A stretch of DNA of 64,000 nucleotides, taken from contig NZ_NHYL01000003.1 in the NCBI RefSeq assembly GCF_003288905.1, forward strand, positions 98,764 to 162,763. Direction: 5' to 3'. A program made the translations under genes and the position numbers. Each line of letters starts with the position of its first letter. The first letter of the stretch is position 1. The notes below the pieces were generated by a model. The model was not told the DNA's origin. It saw nothing but the letters and a program-made list of their open reading frames with translations, and searched no databases. The DNA is from Helicobacter sp. 11-8110 (GTDB lineage: Bacteria; Campylobacterota; Campylobacteria; Campylobacterales; Helicobacteraceae). Shown here piece after piece: positions 26,915 through 36,103 of the stretch.

Positions 26915-27381
26915 GATTAGTGAGATTTGGGTATCTTTTTGGAATATTATGTCTTTGTTTTGTCTATGCTGATTCTACCTATATTCAAGGAAACAAAATG
27001 ATCATTACAATGGAAATTATCAATGAGACTAAACAAAAAGAGAAAACTTTATACATTGAATTAGAAGAAAATATCGCTTCAAAGGAACTCATTAAACAAC
27101 TTCCTTTGGAGTTAGAATTTAGTGATTACGCAAACAAAGAAAAGGTAGCTCATTTACCATGCAACCTAAGTGTTAAAAATACGCCAAATTATAATCCACA
27201 AATTGGAGATTTTTTCTACTTTTCTCCATGGGGAAACATCGGGATTTTTTATGGCAAACAACCACCCTTTAATGGTTTAGTCTATCTTGGCAAGATTTTA
27301 CAATCTAACTTGGGAGAAAATGAAATAGAAACTTTAAGAGAAATAAAGCAAGATTTCAAAGCAATCATCAAAGCAAAATAA
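26911..27381 (+). CDS. Exported cyclophilin-like domain protein
   Basis: The 156-residue protein begins with GTG overlapping the hydrolase stop and has a short signal sequence (GYLFGILCLCFVYADS). The remainder is the small cyclophilin-like beta-barrel family: LIKQLPLELEFSDYA, KVAHLP, GDFFYFSPWGNIGIFYG and GLVYLGKI. Prolyl isomerase activity has not been shown for this family. Tight coupling to the exported hydrolase suggests a joint periplasmic role under the same MerR-type promoter. Confidence 0.82.
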   Translation: MRLVRFGYLFGILCLCFVYADSTYIQGNKMIITMEIINETKQKEKTLYIELEENIASKELIKQLPLELEFSDYANKEKVAHLPCNLSVKNTPNYNPQIGDFFYFSPWGNIGIFYGKQPPFNGLVYLGKILQSNLGENEIETLREIKQDFKAIIKAK

Positions 27382-27384
27382 TGC

Positions 27385-27891
27385 TCATTGATTGCCTTGT
27401 TGATTCTTAAAATGCTTCAATGATAACTCTCTAATTTTTTGAAAAATTTCGTCAAAATCCACACCATAAGCCCTACAATCACCAATAGTTGTAAAAAAGT
27501 TTGTATCCCCAACATAACGCGGTAACAAATGTAAATGAATATGCTCTGGAATCCCTGCTCCACCTGCTTGCTCTAAATTCATACCCAAATTAATCCCTTG
27601 AGCACCAAATTCTTTAAGCAGACCAATCCCTTTTCTTGCACATTTTTGCAAATTTAACCACAAATATTCTTCTAAAAATTCTGGAGAATGCGTATGAAAA
27701 TGTGGAACGATCAAAAAATGTCCTGGAGTATAGGGGAATTTATTCATCACGCAAAACAAACTCTCATCGCGATAAAAAACACGATTCTGCAAATCCAAAT
27801 GAGGAGTTTGAGAAATGTTACAAAAGATGCAACCTTCCTTTTGCTTTTCCCTAAAATATCCACTCCTCCAAGGCGCGTATAAATGCTCCAT
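27385..27891 (-). CDS. HIT-family nucleotide hydrolase/transferase
   Basis: The 168-residue protein has the histidine-triad motif HIHLHLLPR near residue 118 and an N-terminal zinc-type CxxC (CIFCNI). This pattern resembles the Ap4A-phosphorylase branch of HIT proteins, which act on diadenosine or adenylylated nucleotides. It lies downstream of murF, the same order as H. pylori HP0741-HP0740, and is probably co-transcribed with it. Confidence 0.88.
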   Translation of the reverse strand: MEHLYAPWRSGYFREKQKEGCIFCNISQTPHLDLQNRVFYRDESLFCVMNKFPYTPGHFLIVPHFHTHSPEFLEEYLWLNLQKCARKGIGLLKEFGAQGINLGMNLEQAGGAGIPEHIHLHLLPRYVGDTNFFTTIGDCRAYGVDFDEIFQKIRELSLKHFKNQQGNQ

Positions 27892-27899
27892 TATTTCCC

Positions 27900-29363
27900 C
27901 TAAATATAACTTGGTGCATCATTGGCAAAAAGAATTAAATCTCCAGCCATTGTTGCGGATTTTAAAATATTTTCCATATTTATCTTATCTTTTAAAATAA
28001 TTTTTTGTGGTCTATGAATATGCTCTTTTAATACCTTAGAATTAAGTTCTCCTGTAATAATTACTATATCAAACACTCTATCAATAGCCTCTGCCAAAGC
28101 AATATTGTTCTCCTTAGAACTCTCCACTAACCCAGGAGTAACAATAACCCTTCTACCATCATACAAAGAAGAAAGTCTAATGGCTTCTAACATTCCATCT
28201 AAATTTCCGTTATAGCTATCATCTAAAATCACTTTATCATTAACCATAACTTTACTTAGGCGATGGCTAACCCCTTCCATTCGACAAACTTGTCTAATGA
28301 TTTTTTCACTTGAGATTCCAAAATCCCTTGCAACTTGAATCGCCGCGCTAATATTTGCAACATTAAAAGCACCTAGAATCTTAGTTTCAAAATCCATTTT
28401 TTCACCATTATAAGCCAAAGAAAAACTAGTCCCCTCCAAAGTTGCATCAACATTGGAAATATTTTGAGGATACCAAGTTATATCACCATAAAAATTTTGT
28501 GGCGGTGTATTGTCTTTATAATTATAAACTTTTTGTAAATTTGGGCTTTGAAGAATTTCATATTTTGCTTTATAAATATTATCCAAACTTTTAAAATACT
28601 CAATATGAGCTGGACCAATTTTGCCTATCACTGCAATTTGTGGATTGATTAAATCCACAATTTCCTTAATATCTCCAATTCTCCTTGCTCCTGCCTCTAC
28701 AATATAAATATCTGTTAAAGAGGAAAGGTTTTGATTAATGTCTGCTATAATTCCCGTTAAAGTATTGACACTTCTTGGAGTGGCATAGACTTTAAACTCA
28801 TCTTGCAAAACCTGCACCAAAAAATTCTTTAAGCTTGTTTTGCCATAACTTCCTGTAACAGCGATAATAGTAAGATTTGGCATACTTTTTAAAGTTTCTA
28901 TGGCAATCTTTTTATAACGACTAAGTAAAATCCCCTCTACCAAAGAAGACAAAAATACAGAAATAATCAAAGGCAAAAGATACACAACACGCATCAAAGG
29001 AGAAGATTCGCTTCCAAAAAGCAAAAGCTCATTAAAAAGAACAAAAATCAAATAAAGTCCAAAAAATCGCAAAACTCTCCCAGTTAGCACCAATCCTTTA
29101 CTTAGGCGTAATGCCCAAATAATCAATACAAAAATATATAAATAAAAACCAAAATAAAAATAAACATTTTCTGGGATAAAAACAAAATAAAGCACCGGCA
29201 CTAAAAAATAAAAAAAGTGCCATCGCTGCTTATGATGCTTAAACAAAACGCGTGAAAGCCTATAATGATACCATTGAAGGTTAATAATCACATAATATCC
29301 AAGCGCAATGAGAAAAACCCATCGACTCATCATCATAAAAACATCAATATTCTGCAAAAACAA
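27900..29363 (-). CDS. murF: UDP-MurNAc-tripeptide:D-Ala-D-Ala ligase with a membrane N-domain
   Basis: MurF adds D-Ala-D-Ala to the peptidoglycan precursor. The Mur-ligase core starts near residue 160, with P-loop TGSYGKTSLKN (170-180), VEAGARRIGDI, GAFNVANISAA and DDSYNGNLDGM. In front of it, about 150 residues form some five hydrophobic helices (around 15-29, 49-64, 66-86, 98-116 and 125-143), replacing the usual soluble N-terminal domain. This would anchor the ligase to the membrane. It lies in the ddl-hydrolase-murF-HIT block. Confidence 0.9.
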   Translation of the reverse strand: MFLQNIDVFMMMSRWVFLIALGYYVIINLQWYHYRLSRVLFKHHKQRWHFFYFLVPVLYFVFIPENVYFYFGFYLYIFVLIIWALRLSKGLVLTGRVLRFFGLYLIFVLFNELLLFGSESSPLMRVVYLLPLIISVFLSSLVEGILLSRYKKIAIETLKSMPNLTIIAVTGSYGKTSLKNFLVQVLQDEFKVYATPRSVNTLTGIIADINQNLSSLTDIYIVEAGARRIGDIKEIVDLINPQIAVIGKIGPAHIEYFKSLDNIYKAKYEILQSPNLQKVYNYKDNTPPQNFYGDITWYPQNISNVDATLEGTSFSLAYNGEKMDFETKILGAFNVANISAAIQVARDFGISSEKIIRQVCRMEGVSHRLSKVMVNDKVILDDSYNGNLDGMLEAIRLSSLYDGRRVIVTPGLVESSKENNIALAEAIDRVFDIVIITGELNSKVLKEHIHRPQKIILKDKINMENILKSATMAGDLILFANDAPSYI

Positions 29364-29415
29364 TCCTTACTTTATAAAATTACACAATTTTAACAAAATA
29401 AAAATAAATATGATC

Positions 29416-30150
29416 TCAAATTGATTTTGCTTTAAGATAGAGTTCTTCAATTTTTTGGGCTTGTTTTAAGAAAAAATAGTGATCTCCTGCTAAAGAAAAA
29501 AAATATGATTTTTTTATTAAGCTGTGAATCTTCTCTCCACAATCCAAAGGAGTAATATTATCTTCTTTACCCCAAAAAATAAAGGCTTGATTCTTGAAAT
29601 TTTCAAAAATTCCACTAAAGTCCTCATCCACGACCTTTTTAAAAGTCTCATACATTACTTGGCTCATTCCAGATACATCACGCGACCGCAGAATCTGGCT
29701 AAATATTTGACCCAAAGCTGGAGAAATCCGGTTTAGCTTTTTACTTAGTGCAATTTTCATTCGCACTTTTAGGCTTTTTTTCTTTAAGATTCCCGCGCTA
29801 CTTAACAAAATCAATTCTTTTGGATTTAATAAAACCCCAACTTTTCCCCCAAAACTATGTCCAACTATACTAAATTCATCTATTTTCATTTCATTTAATA
29901 AAATGCTTAAAATTGCCGCATAATCTTTTGTATCCAAACTAAATGGAGGATTTTTTGATTTCCCAAATCCAGGCATATCAATATATAAATGCCGAAATTC
30001 CTTAAAACTCTCAAAAAAAACTTGCTTCATCAAAGCCTTATTAGATCCCCAACCATGCAAAAAAATCAAAGTTTTTGGCAGATGAAAATTCGCAATCTCA
30101 AAAGAAATATCAAAGTTTTGATTCTTGTAAAGAATACTTTTTTGCGCCAC
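29416..30150 (-). CDS. Alpha/beta hydrolase (HP0739-like)
   Basis: The 244-residue cytoplasmic hydrolase has an oxyanion-type LHGWGSN loop and the nucleophile elbow GHSFGG near residue 97. A C-terminal catalytic His lies in AGDHYFF. It is often annotated as 2-hydroxy-6-oxohepta-2,4-dienoate hydrolase, but no aromatic-degradation genes are nearby and the substrate is unknown. Its location between ddl and murF is conserved in Helicobacter, and its ATG overlaps the ddl stop, so a cell-wall link is possible. Confidence 0.8.
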   Translation of the reverse strand: MAQKSILYKNQNFDISFEIANFHLPKTLIFLHGWGSNKALMKQVFFESFKEFRHLYIDMPGFGKSKNPPFSLDTKDYAAILSILLNEMKIDEFSIVGHSFGGKVGVLLNPKELILLSSAGILKKKSLKVRMKIALSKKLNRISPALGQIFSQILRSRDVSGMSQVMYETFKKVVDEDFSGIFENFKNQAFIFWGKEDNITPLDCGEKIHSLIKKSYFFSLAGDHYFFLKQAQKIEELYLKAKSI

Positions 30151-31187
30151 TATTTGCCCTTTGCAAATTGAATTTTATGTAAAAATTCATAGCCCACTTT
30201 AATTTCTCTTGGTTTGGGTAAATTTCTACTTAACTCTTCTAGGGCACTTCTAAAATCTACAAAAAGATAATTAGCCAAACTTCCAGGTATCGGATTAATC
30301 TCATTGAGGAAGCATTGATTATCTTTAACAAAGAAATCACATCGTATTAATGCGCCATCAAACAAATTTCCATAAATCTTGGTAAAATTTTCTTGCAAGG
30401 TTTGTTTTAATGATTCTGGTATCTCTGCTTCTTTGGCACTCTCTGTGCGTGAAAAATCCAAATATTTTTTCTCAAAATCTAAAAATTCTTTTTTTTGTGG
30501 CTCTTCGACAAAAGAAAAGTGCATTCCCTCTTTGCTTTTATAGCCGGCAATATTATATTCTTTAATGCCACCAATAAAAGGCTCTATGATAACCTTATCA
30601 TCATATTCAAAAGCCTCTTGTATTGCATATTCCAATTCTTTTTCTTCATAAACAACAGAAATGCCTATGGAGCTTCCAAGTCTTGCAGGCTTGATAATAA
30701 GCGGAAAAGGCAAGGTGATTTTAGGAATAGAATCTTTATGTGTAATTTGATAATCCAGACTTAAAACTCCGCATTCTTCAGCCAACATTTTAGTAAGCTC
30801 TTTATCAAAACTTAAAACACACGCTGGATTTCTAGGACCAATGTAATTGATTCTATAAAAATCAAGCAAAGAAGCCACTCCACCATCTTCACCATCACCA
30901 CCATGAATCAAATTCACCACAACAGGCAAAGGGAGCTTTTTTTCGCCCCATAATGTTTTTTGGTAAAATCCTCCGTTTTTGGGGTAGATTCTTGGCGCTT
31001 TTAAATACTCTTTGGAACTAAAAAATTTAGATTGCATCTTATCTTTTGGTATCAAATAAAAAGTATGCGTATCATCTAAAAAAATAAAATGTTCCACATT
31101 GCCTAAAAGCTTTTTTAAAGCAATGGCGCTTACAATACTAATTTCGTGCTCATAAGAGCTTCCACCAAATAAAAAACAAAAATTCAA
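30150..31187 (-). CDS. ddl: D-alanine-D-alanine ligase
   Basis: Ddl joins two D-alanines for peptidoglycan. The 345-residue ATP-grasp enzyme carries the N-terminal GGSSYEHEIS, VNLIHGGDGEDG, IKPARLGSSIGIS and the C-terminal metal-binding NEINPIPGSLA. A Tyr/Phe position that marks D-Ala-D-Ala versus D-lactate ligases is not judged here. It is followed with a 1-nt overlap by the hydrolase and then murF, its product's user. Confidence 0.95.
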   Translation of the reverse strand: MNFCFLFGGSSYEHEISIVSAIALKKLLGNVEHFIFLDDTHTFYLIPKDKMQSKFFSSKEYLKAPRIYPKNGGFYQKTLWGEKKLPLPVVVNLIHGGDGEDGGVASLLDFYRINYIGPRNPACVLSFDKELTKMLAEECGVLSLDYQITHKDSIPKITLPFPLIIKPARLGSSIGISVVYEEKELEYAIQEAFEYDDKVIIEPFIGGIKEYNIAGYKSKEGMHFSFVEEPQKKEFLDFEKKYLDFSRTESAKEAEIPESLKQTLQENFTKIYGNLFDGALIRCDFFVKDNQCFLNEINPIPGSLANYLFVDFRSALEELSRNLPKPREIKVGYEFLHKIQFAKGK

Positions 31188-31253
31188 AATCCTATCCTCT
31201 ATACCGCTAAATTTTTATAAAATCATACCAAAATTTTAATACTCCTACTAATC

Positions 31254-32330
31254 TCACACTATCTTTTTAGGAATTGTTGGTTGTAAATGCACCAAAATCT
31301 CATAAGGAATCGTCCCAAAAGCCTCCGCCCAAGGACTTACATCTTCAAAAATACACAATTCATCACTATCCCCCTGAATACTCAAGCAATCCATAGAAGA
31401 CCTTGGATAAATTTTAAATCCCTCTTTTGTTTTTAATTCCATTCCTTCCTTTAACCTAAAAAGACCATCTCCATAACCCACATCATAACTAGAGACAAAA
31501 GTATCTTCTTTTGTTTCTGAGGCACCACCATAGCCGATTCTACTCCCTTTTTTTAAAAAATAAGTGCTGATTTTTTTAGCCCATAAAGAGGCAATGGGTT
31601 TTACATTTAATCCACAAAATCTAGCATCTTGACACAAATAACCATAAAAGGCAATTCCAATTCGAAACAAGTCATCTTGCAATTCTAAAGGCAGACTTTC
31701 ATTATATCTAACCGCCCTCAAAGCCCCAGAAGAGGAAAAAAAATGAAAACGCGGCTTTTTAAGTGAATATTGATTGCATAATTCCAAAATCTTTTTTTTA
31801 ACCATCAAAAATTCATCATTTTGTGTATAAAATTCACTACCAAAGTCATCTCCAAAGCCATTGTGGCTAAAAACACCTATTAGCTCCAAATCTTTTTGTA
31901 TAATAATTTCAAATGCTTTGTTTAGCTGTTGCGGACAAATGCCATTGCGATTCATTCCTGAATTAATCTCTAATTCAATCTTGGTATGCTTAGGATAATG
32001 CTCCAAAGCTTCTAAACTCGCCACACAAAAATAGATATTATCCCTTTTTAAACATTCCTGCAAAGCTTCTTTATCCTCTAAACTTTGTGGATAAAGTATT
32101 GTGATATGCCAAAACATTGTAGCAATCTTTAAGGCTTCTTTAGCATTTTTTACAAAACAAGTAGTGATTTCAGCTTCTTTTGCAAGTTTTGCTATTTCCT
32201 TTAGCCCATGTCCATAGGCATTGTCTTTTAGAACAATTGCGATTTTATGGATATTTTCTTGCCCTATAAACTGAGCGATTTGATGATAATTAGAAAAAAA
32301 ACGTTGAGAATCAATCTGTAGATATGCCAT
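31254..32330 (-). CDS. alr: Alanine racemase
   Basis: The 358-residue PLP enzyme makes D-alanine for Ddl. Lys35 in VLKDNAYGHG holds PLP, and the catalytic Tyr lies in GSRIGYGGA near residue 250. The PRSSMDCLSI substrate segment is present. It lies just upstream of ddl on the same strand, so the D-alanine pathway (alr, ddl, murF) is grouped. Confidence 0.94.
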   Translation of the reverse strand: MAYLQIDSQRFFSNYHQIAQFIGQENIHKIAIVLKDNAYGHGLKEIAKLAKEAEITTCFVKNAKEALKIATMFWHITILYPQSLEDKEALQECLKRDNIYFCVASLEALEHYPKHTKIELEINSGMNRNGICPQQLNKAFEIIIQKDLELIGVFSHNGFGDDFGSEFYTQNDEFLMVKKKILELCNQYSLKKPRFHFFSSSGALRAVRYNESLPLELQDDLFRIGIAFYGYLCQDARFCGLNVKPIASLWAKKISTYFLKKGSRIGYGGASETKEDTFVSSYDVGYGDGLFRLKEGMELKTKEGFKIYPRSSMDCLSIQGDSDELCIFEDVSPWAEAFGTIPYEILVHLQPTIPKKIV

Positions 32331-32359
32331 ATCTTATCCCCAAAAGCAAGGGGATAAAA

Positions 32360-32674
32360 CTATGGTTTTGGAAGTTTTGAAATGTAATCTGATACCGCTT
32401 CGATATCCGCATCTGTAAATTTAAAGTTTTTCATATTTGCATACATAATTTGCTTAGCACCACCATTATCAGCAGTCCCAGCAGCATAGCCTTTTAATTG
32501 TGTAATAAGTTCAGCCTTATCCATGCCACCAATTTTAACATCACCTTTGCTGCCAGGCGCTACTCTTTCCCCATTCACACCATGACAGGCAATACATTTT
32601 TTATAAAGTGTTGCACCATCAGCTGCCATCAAATAACCTGTTGCTAATACAAGACTTAGTAAAATCTTTTTCAT
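32360..32674 (-). CDS. Periplasmic monohaem cytochrome c (c553-like)
   Basis: The 104-residue precursor has a signal peptide (ending near AA18) and a single haem site CIACH (Cys27, Cys30, His31). A likely methionine ligand lies in the MYANMKNF segment. The size and the NGGAKQIMY motif fit Helicobacter cytochrome c553 (HP1227-like), an electron donor to terminal oxidases and peroxidases. It is monocistronic. Confidence 0.9.
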   Translation of the reverse strand: MKKILLSLVLATGYLMAADGATLYKKCIACHGVNGERVAPGSKGDVKIGGMDKAELITQLKGYAAGTADNGGAKQIMYANMKNFKFTDADIEAVSDYISKLPKP

Positions 32675-32854
32675 AAATTTACTCCTCTATCAAAAATTAC
32701 TTTGCAATCATATCTTTTTTTTATAAAATGAACATAAAATTTGCAAATTAATTATTTCTTTTTTACGATAATGCTGAATTGTTTAAATAAAATTTGAAAT
32801 CCATATACGAGATAAAAGTCAGAATAAAAAATTATAGTAATATAAAAAATGAAG

Positions 32855-32930
32855 TGGTGGCTTGAGGCGGAATCGAACCACCGACACGGAGATTTTCAGT
32901 CTCCTGCTCTACCGACTGAGCTATCAAGCC
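32855..32930 (-). tRNA. tRNA-Phe (GAA)
   Basis: On the minus strand the sequence starts GGCTTGATAGCTCAG and ends TCAAGCC-A-CCA, with the CCA encoded. The anticodon loop CTGAAAATC gives anticodon GAA. The GGTTCGATTCC T-arm is present and the 7-bp acceptor stem pairs. Length is 76 nt. Confidence 0.97.
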
Positions 32931-32944
32931 TTTTAAGAAAGGGA

Positions 32945-32950
32945 ATTATA
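32945..32950 (-). promoter_or_regulatory. -10 box of tRNA-Phe
   Basis: TATAAT on the minus strand, 14 bp upstream of the tRNA, lies in a region with periodic T-tracts and a TTG further upstream, as expected for a housekeeping promoter in this group. Confidence 0.5.
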
Positions 32951-33016
32951 TAATTTTTTATTTAATTTTTTCTTAAAAACAAGCCTAATGTCTTTAAAAA
33001 ATCCAAAACATTATAA

Positions 33017-33046
33017 AATACATTAAGCATTAGTGCTTAATGTATT
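33017..33046 (-). terminator. Terminator after ileS and the small ORF
   Basis: The 13-bp arms AATACATTAAGCA and TGCTTAATGTATT pair perfectly around a TTAG loop. On the minus strand the stem lies 26 nt after the small ORF and is followed by TTTATAATGTTTT, a T-rich tail, so it probably ends the ileS transcript. Confidence 0.6.
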
Positions 33047-33071
33047 CATGGTAAAAAATTTTTGCGTTTCT

Positions 33072-33197
33072 TTAGCGCTTTGATTTTTGTTTTAAAATCC
33101 TGTATCCAAGCCACATCAAAAAAACAACAACAAAGATGCTAACCCAAGTTTCATCTAGCCCAACAGGCTTACTAAAGTCAAAAAAGCCTTCAAACAT
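33072..33197 (-). CDS. 41-residue single-pass membrane protein
   Basis: An ATG overlaps the ileS stop as TAATG and opens a 41-codon frame ending in TAA. The product starts MFEGFFDFSKPVGLDE, has one hydrophobic segment (WVSIFVVVFLMWLGYRIL, about 18-35) and ends in the basic KQKSKR. The basic tail after the helix suggests the N-terminus faces the periplasm. The tight coupling to ileS, and the terminator placed after it rather than before it, support a real gene. The function is unknown. Confidence 0.6.
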   Translation of the reverse strand: MFEGFFDFSKPVGLDETWVSIFVVVFLMWLGYRILKQKSKR

Positions 33198-35980
33198 TAT
33201 CGTCCTTCCAAAACCTTTTGGCATCGCCCACAAGGCTCATTAGCTTTTTGTGAGATAAACTGCCAACATCTAGGGCATTTATGTCCTTGCGCTCTTAGAA
33301 TCTTATAATTTTCTCCTCCAAAGGTAAATTCTGCTAACACCTCACCCTTTATTTCATTCCTCACATTGCTTACCATAAGCCATAGATTTAACTCTGCAAA
33401 TTCAATCTTTTTTTGTGGAACAGACAAATCCACTTCCAAAGTAGATTTGATTTTCGCATCTTTTTTAAGTATATCAATCTGCTCTAAAAACACTCCACGC
33501 AATTCAAGCAATTCATCAAAATTTAAATGCAAACCCTCAAAACTTGGCAATGGTGTATAAAGAATCTCAAAAACATCTCCACCCTTTGTAATTCCACAAG
33601 ATTCTAAAACTGCCTTACTTTGTGTGTGGCTTAGAGCTTCATTAATTGTATAGGTAAAAATTGGCGCTAAAAGCCCAAAGAGCCTACCACAAATCAATGC
33701 CATTACACTTTGAGAAGCTCTGCGTTCTTTGGAGGAAAGGGCATTACAATATAAATTATCCTTACAAATATCCAAATAAATTCCACTAAGCTCAGTGTTA
33801 AGGAAATAAGTTAATTCTTGAATCGCTTTTGAAAATTCATACTCGCCAAAAAGTATATTTACTCTCTCAAAACACTCTCTAGCACTTTTTAAAATCCACA
33901 AATCAATGGGGTTAAAACTTGTAACTTCCAAACTCTCTAAGCCATTAGTATTAGCCAGTAAAAATCGGATAGTATTGCGAATCTTTCTGTAATTCTCTCC
34001 CACTTGTTTTAAGATATTGTTAGAGATTCTTTGATCATTTTGATAATCACTCATTGCAACCCAAAGTCGCAAAATCTCACTGCCAAACTCTTTTAAAACT
34101 TCTTTGGGAACAATGACATTACCCTTAGATTTACTCATTTTCTCGCCCTTCTCATCCATTGTAAAACCATGGGTTACAATCGCTTTATAAGGCGCTCTTT
34201 CATTAACCGCACAACTAACCAATAAGGAACTATGGAACCAACCCCTATGCTGATCACTTCCTTCCAAATACAAACTTGCAGGATAGCCGCCACTTTTATA
34301 TAGATTACTTTGTAAGACTGCTTTCCAAGTGCTTCCACTATCAAACCAAACATCTAAAATATGATAGATTTTTTCAAAATACTCAGAATCTTTTTGATAT
34401 TTTTGTGGCAATAAATCCTTAACTTCCTTATTCCACCACGCATCACAGCCCTCTTTTTCAAAAATTTCTGCAACAAAATCTAAAACTTCACTCTCTAATA
34501 GCACCTCTCCGCTACGCTTATCTTTAAAAAAGGCAATAGGCACACCCCAATCTCTTTGCCTTGAAATGCACCAATCAGGACGATTCTCAATCATTGTTCT
34601 AATTCTGTTTCTACCATGATCGGGGAAAAATTTTGTTTTATCAATTTCAGCCAATGCTACTTCTCGCAAAGTTTTTCCTTCCTTACTAAAAGGCTCATCC
34701 ATCACAATAAACCACTGCTGAGTTGCCCTAAAAATAATAGGCTGATGAGAACGCCAACAATGGGGATAAGAATGTCTAATCTTAGTATGTCTTAGCAAAT
34801 TTTTTCCCAATAGTTCAAAGATTCTTGGGTGTGTATCAAAGACAAATTTTCCCACAAATTCATCAGGATTGAAAAATAATTTTTCTCTAATTAAGGTTTC
34901 ATCATAGCAGCCTTTATCATCAACAGGCATTAACATAGGCAAATCATATTTTAATCCAATAAAATAGTCATCTTCTCCGTGTCCAGGGGCAGTATGGACA
35001 CAACCACTTCCCTCACCACTTGCGACATGTTCTCCTAAAACAATTTTAGAATCTCTACCATTTAAAGGATTGATAGCGTGAGTATTTTCTAAAATATGCG
35101 CTTCAAAAGTTTTTAAAACTTTGTTTTCTACCACATTAAGTGCTGATAGCTTCTCAACTTCTGAATGCAACACAATTTTTCCATCACTAGTTAAAGCATA
35201 GGTTTCATTTGGATTTAATGCAATACCACTATTAGCAGGAAGCGTCCAAGGAGTTGTAGTCCAAATCACACAATAAGCTTGATCTAATCCAATCTCTTTT
35301 GCACCAATTGCAGTTAATGCATCTTCCTTTAATGCAAAGGCAACAAAAACCGAATCACTTTCTTTTTCTTCATACTCCACTTCTGCTTCCGCTAAAGCCG
35401 TCTGACAAGCCCAGCTCCAATAAACAGGCTTACTGCGCTCCTTTAATAATCCCTTTTTAGCCACTTCGCAAAGAGCTTTATAAATCTCTGATTCAAAAGC
35501 AAAATCCATTGTCTTATAAGGATTTTCAAAATCACCCAAGGTTCCAAGTTCTAAAAACTCTTTTTTTTGTATCTCCACAAACTCTTGTGCATGTTTGCGA
35601 CAAAGCTCTCTAATCTTGCCTTTAGATAGAGAATCTTTTTTTTCTTTACCTAGCTTCTTTTCTACTTGTTGCTCAATAGGCAACCCATGGCAATCCCAAC
35701 CTGGTGTATAAAAAATCTTTTTACCCTGAAAATAATGATACTTATTGATAATATCTTTTAAGATTTTATTTAATGCGTGTCCAATATGCAAATGTCCATT
35801 AGCATAAGGTGGTCCATCGTGTAGATTAAAGCTTTCTTTAGCATTTTCTCTATTTTTCAAAATTCTCTCATAATACTCACTCTTGCCCCATTCTTGATAA
35901 ATTTTAGGCTCATTTTGAGGCAGATTTCCTCTCATTGGAAAAGTCGTGTTAGGTAGCTCTAAAGTATCCTTATAATCCAT
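33197..35980 (-). CDS. ileS: Isoleucyl-tRNA synthetase
   Basis: The 927-residue class I synthetase has HIGH (65-68, HLHIGHALN), an editing CP1 domain, KMSKS (EKMSKSKGN near 590) and a C-terminal zinc knuckle (CPRCWQ...CGRC). Length is normal for the bacterial form. Its stop overlaps a 41-codon membrane-protein gene. Confidence 0.97.
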   Translation of the reverse strand: MDYKDTLELPNTTFPMRGNLPQNEPKIYQEWGKSEYYERILKNRENAKESFNLHDGPPYANGHLHIGHALNKILKDIINKYHYFQGKKIFYTPGWDCHGLPIEQQVEKKLGKEKKDSLSKGKIRELCRKHAQEFVEIQKKEFLELGTLGDFENPYKTMDFAFESEIYKALCEVAKKGLLKERSKPVYWSWACQTALAEAEVEYEEKESDSVFVAFALKEDALTAIGAKEIGLDQAYCVIWTTTPWTLPANSGIALNPNETYALTSDGKIVLHSEVEKLSALNVVENKVLKTFEAHILENTHAINPLNGRDSKIVLGEHVASGEGSGCVHTAPGHGEDDYFIGLKYDLPMLMPVDDKGCYDETLIREKLFFNPDEFVGKFVFDTHPRIFELLGKNLLRHTKIRHSYPHCWRSHQPIIFRATQQWFIVMDEPFSKEGKTLREVALAEIDKTKFFPDHGRNRIRTMIENRPDWCISRQRDWGVPIAFFKDKRSGEVLLESEVLDFVAEIFEKEGCDAWWNKEVKDLLPQKYQKDSEYFEKIYHILDVWFDSGSTWKAVLQSNLYKSGGYPASLYLEGSDQHRGWFHSSLLVSCAVNERAPYKAIVTHGFTMDEKGEKMSKSKGNVIVPKEVLKEFGSEILRLWVAMSDYQNDQRISNNILKQVGENYRKIRNTIRFLLANTNGLESLEVTSFNPIDLWILKSARECFERVNILFGEYEFSKAIQELTYFLNTELSGIYLDICKDNLYCNALSSKERRASQSVMALICGRLFGLLAPIFTYTINEALSHTQSKAVLESCGITKGGDVFEILYTPLPSFEGLHLNFDELLELRGVFLEQIDILKKDAKIKSTLEVDLSVPQKKIEFAELNLWLMVSNVRNEIKGEVLAEFTFGGENYKILRAQGHKCPRCWQFISQKANEPCGRCQKVLEGR

Positions 35981-36103
35981 TGCATTCCCTTAAAAATAAA
36001 AATTCTTGGGATTTTACTCCAAATTGCATTAAACAAGGATTATTCTATAAACTAATTACCTTGTTAAAGTCTTTTTAACCATTTTTTTACTAAACTTCAG
36101 GTT

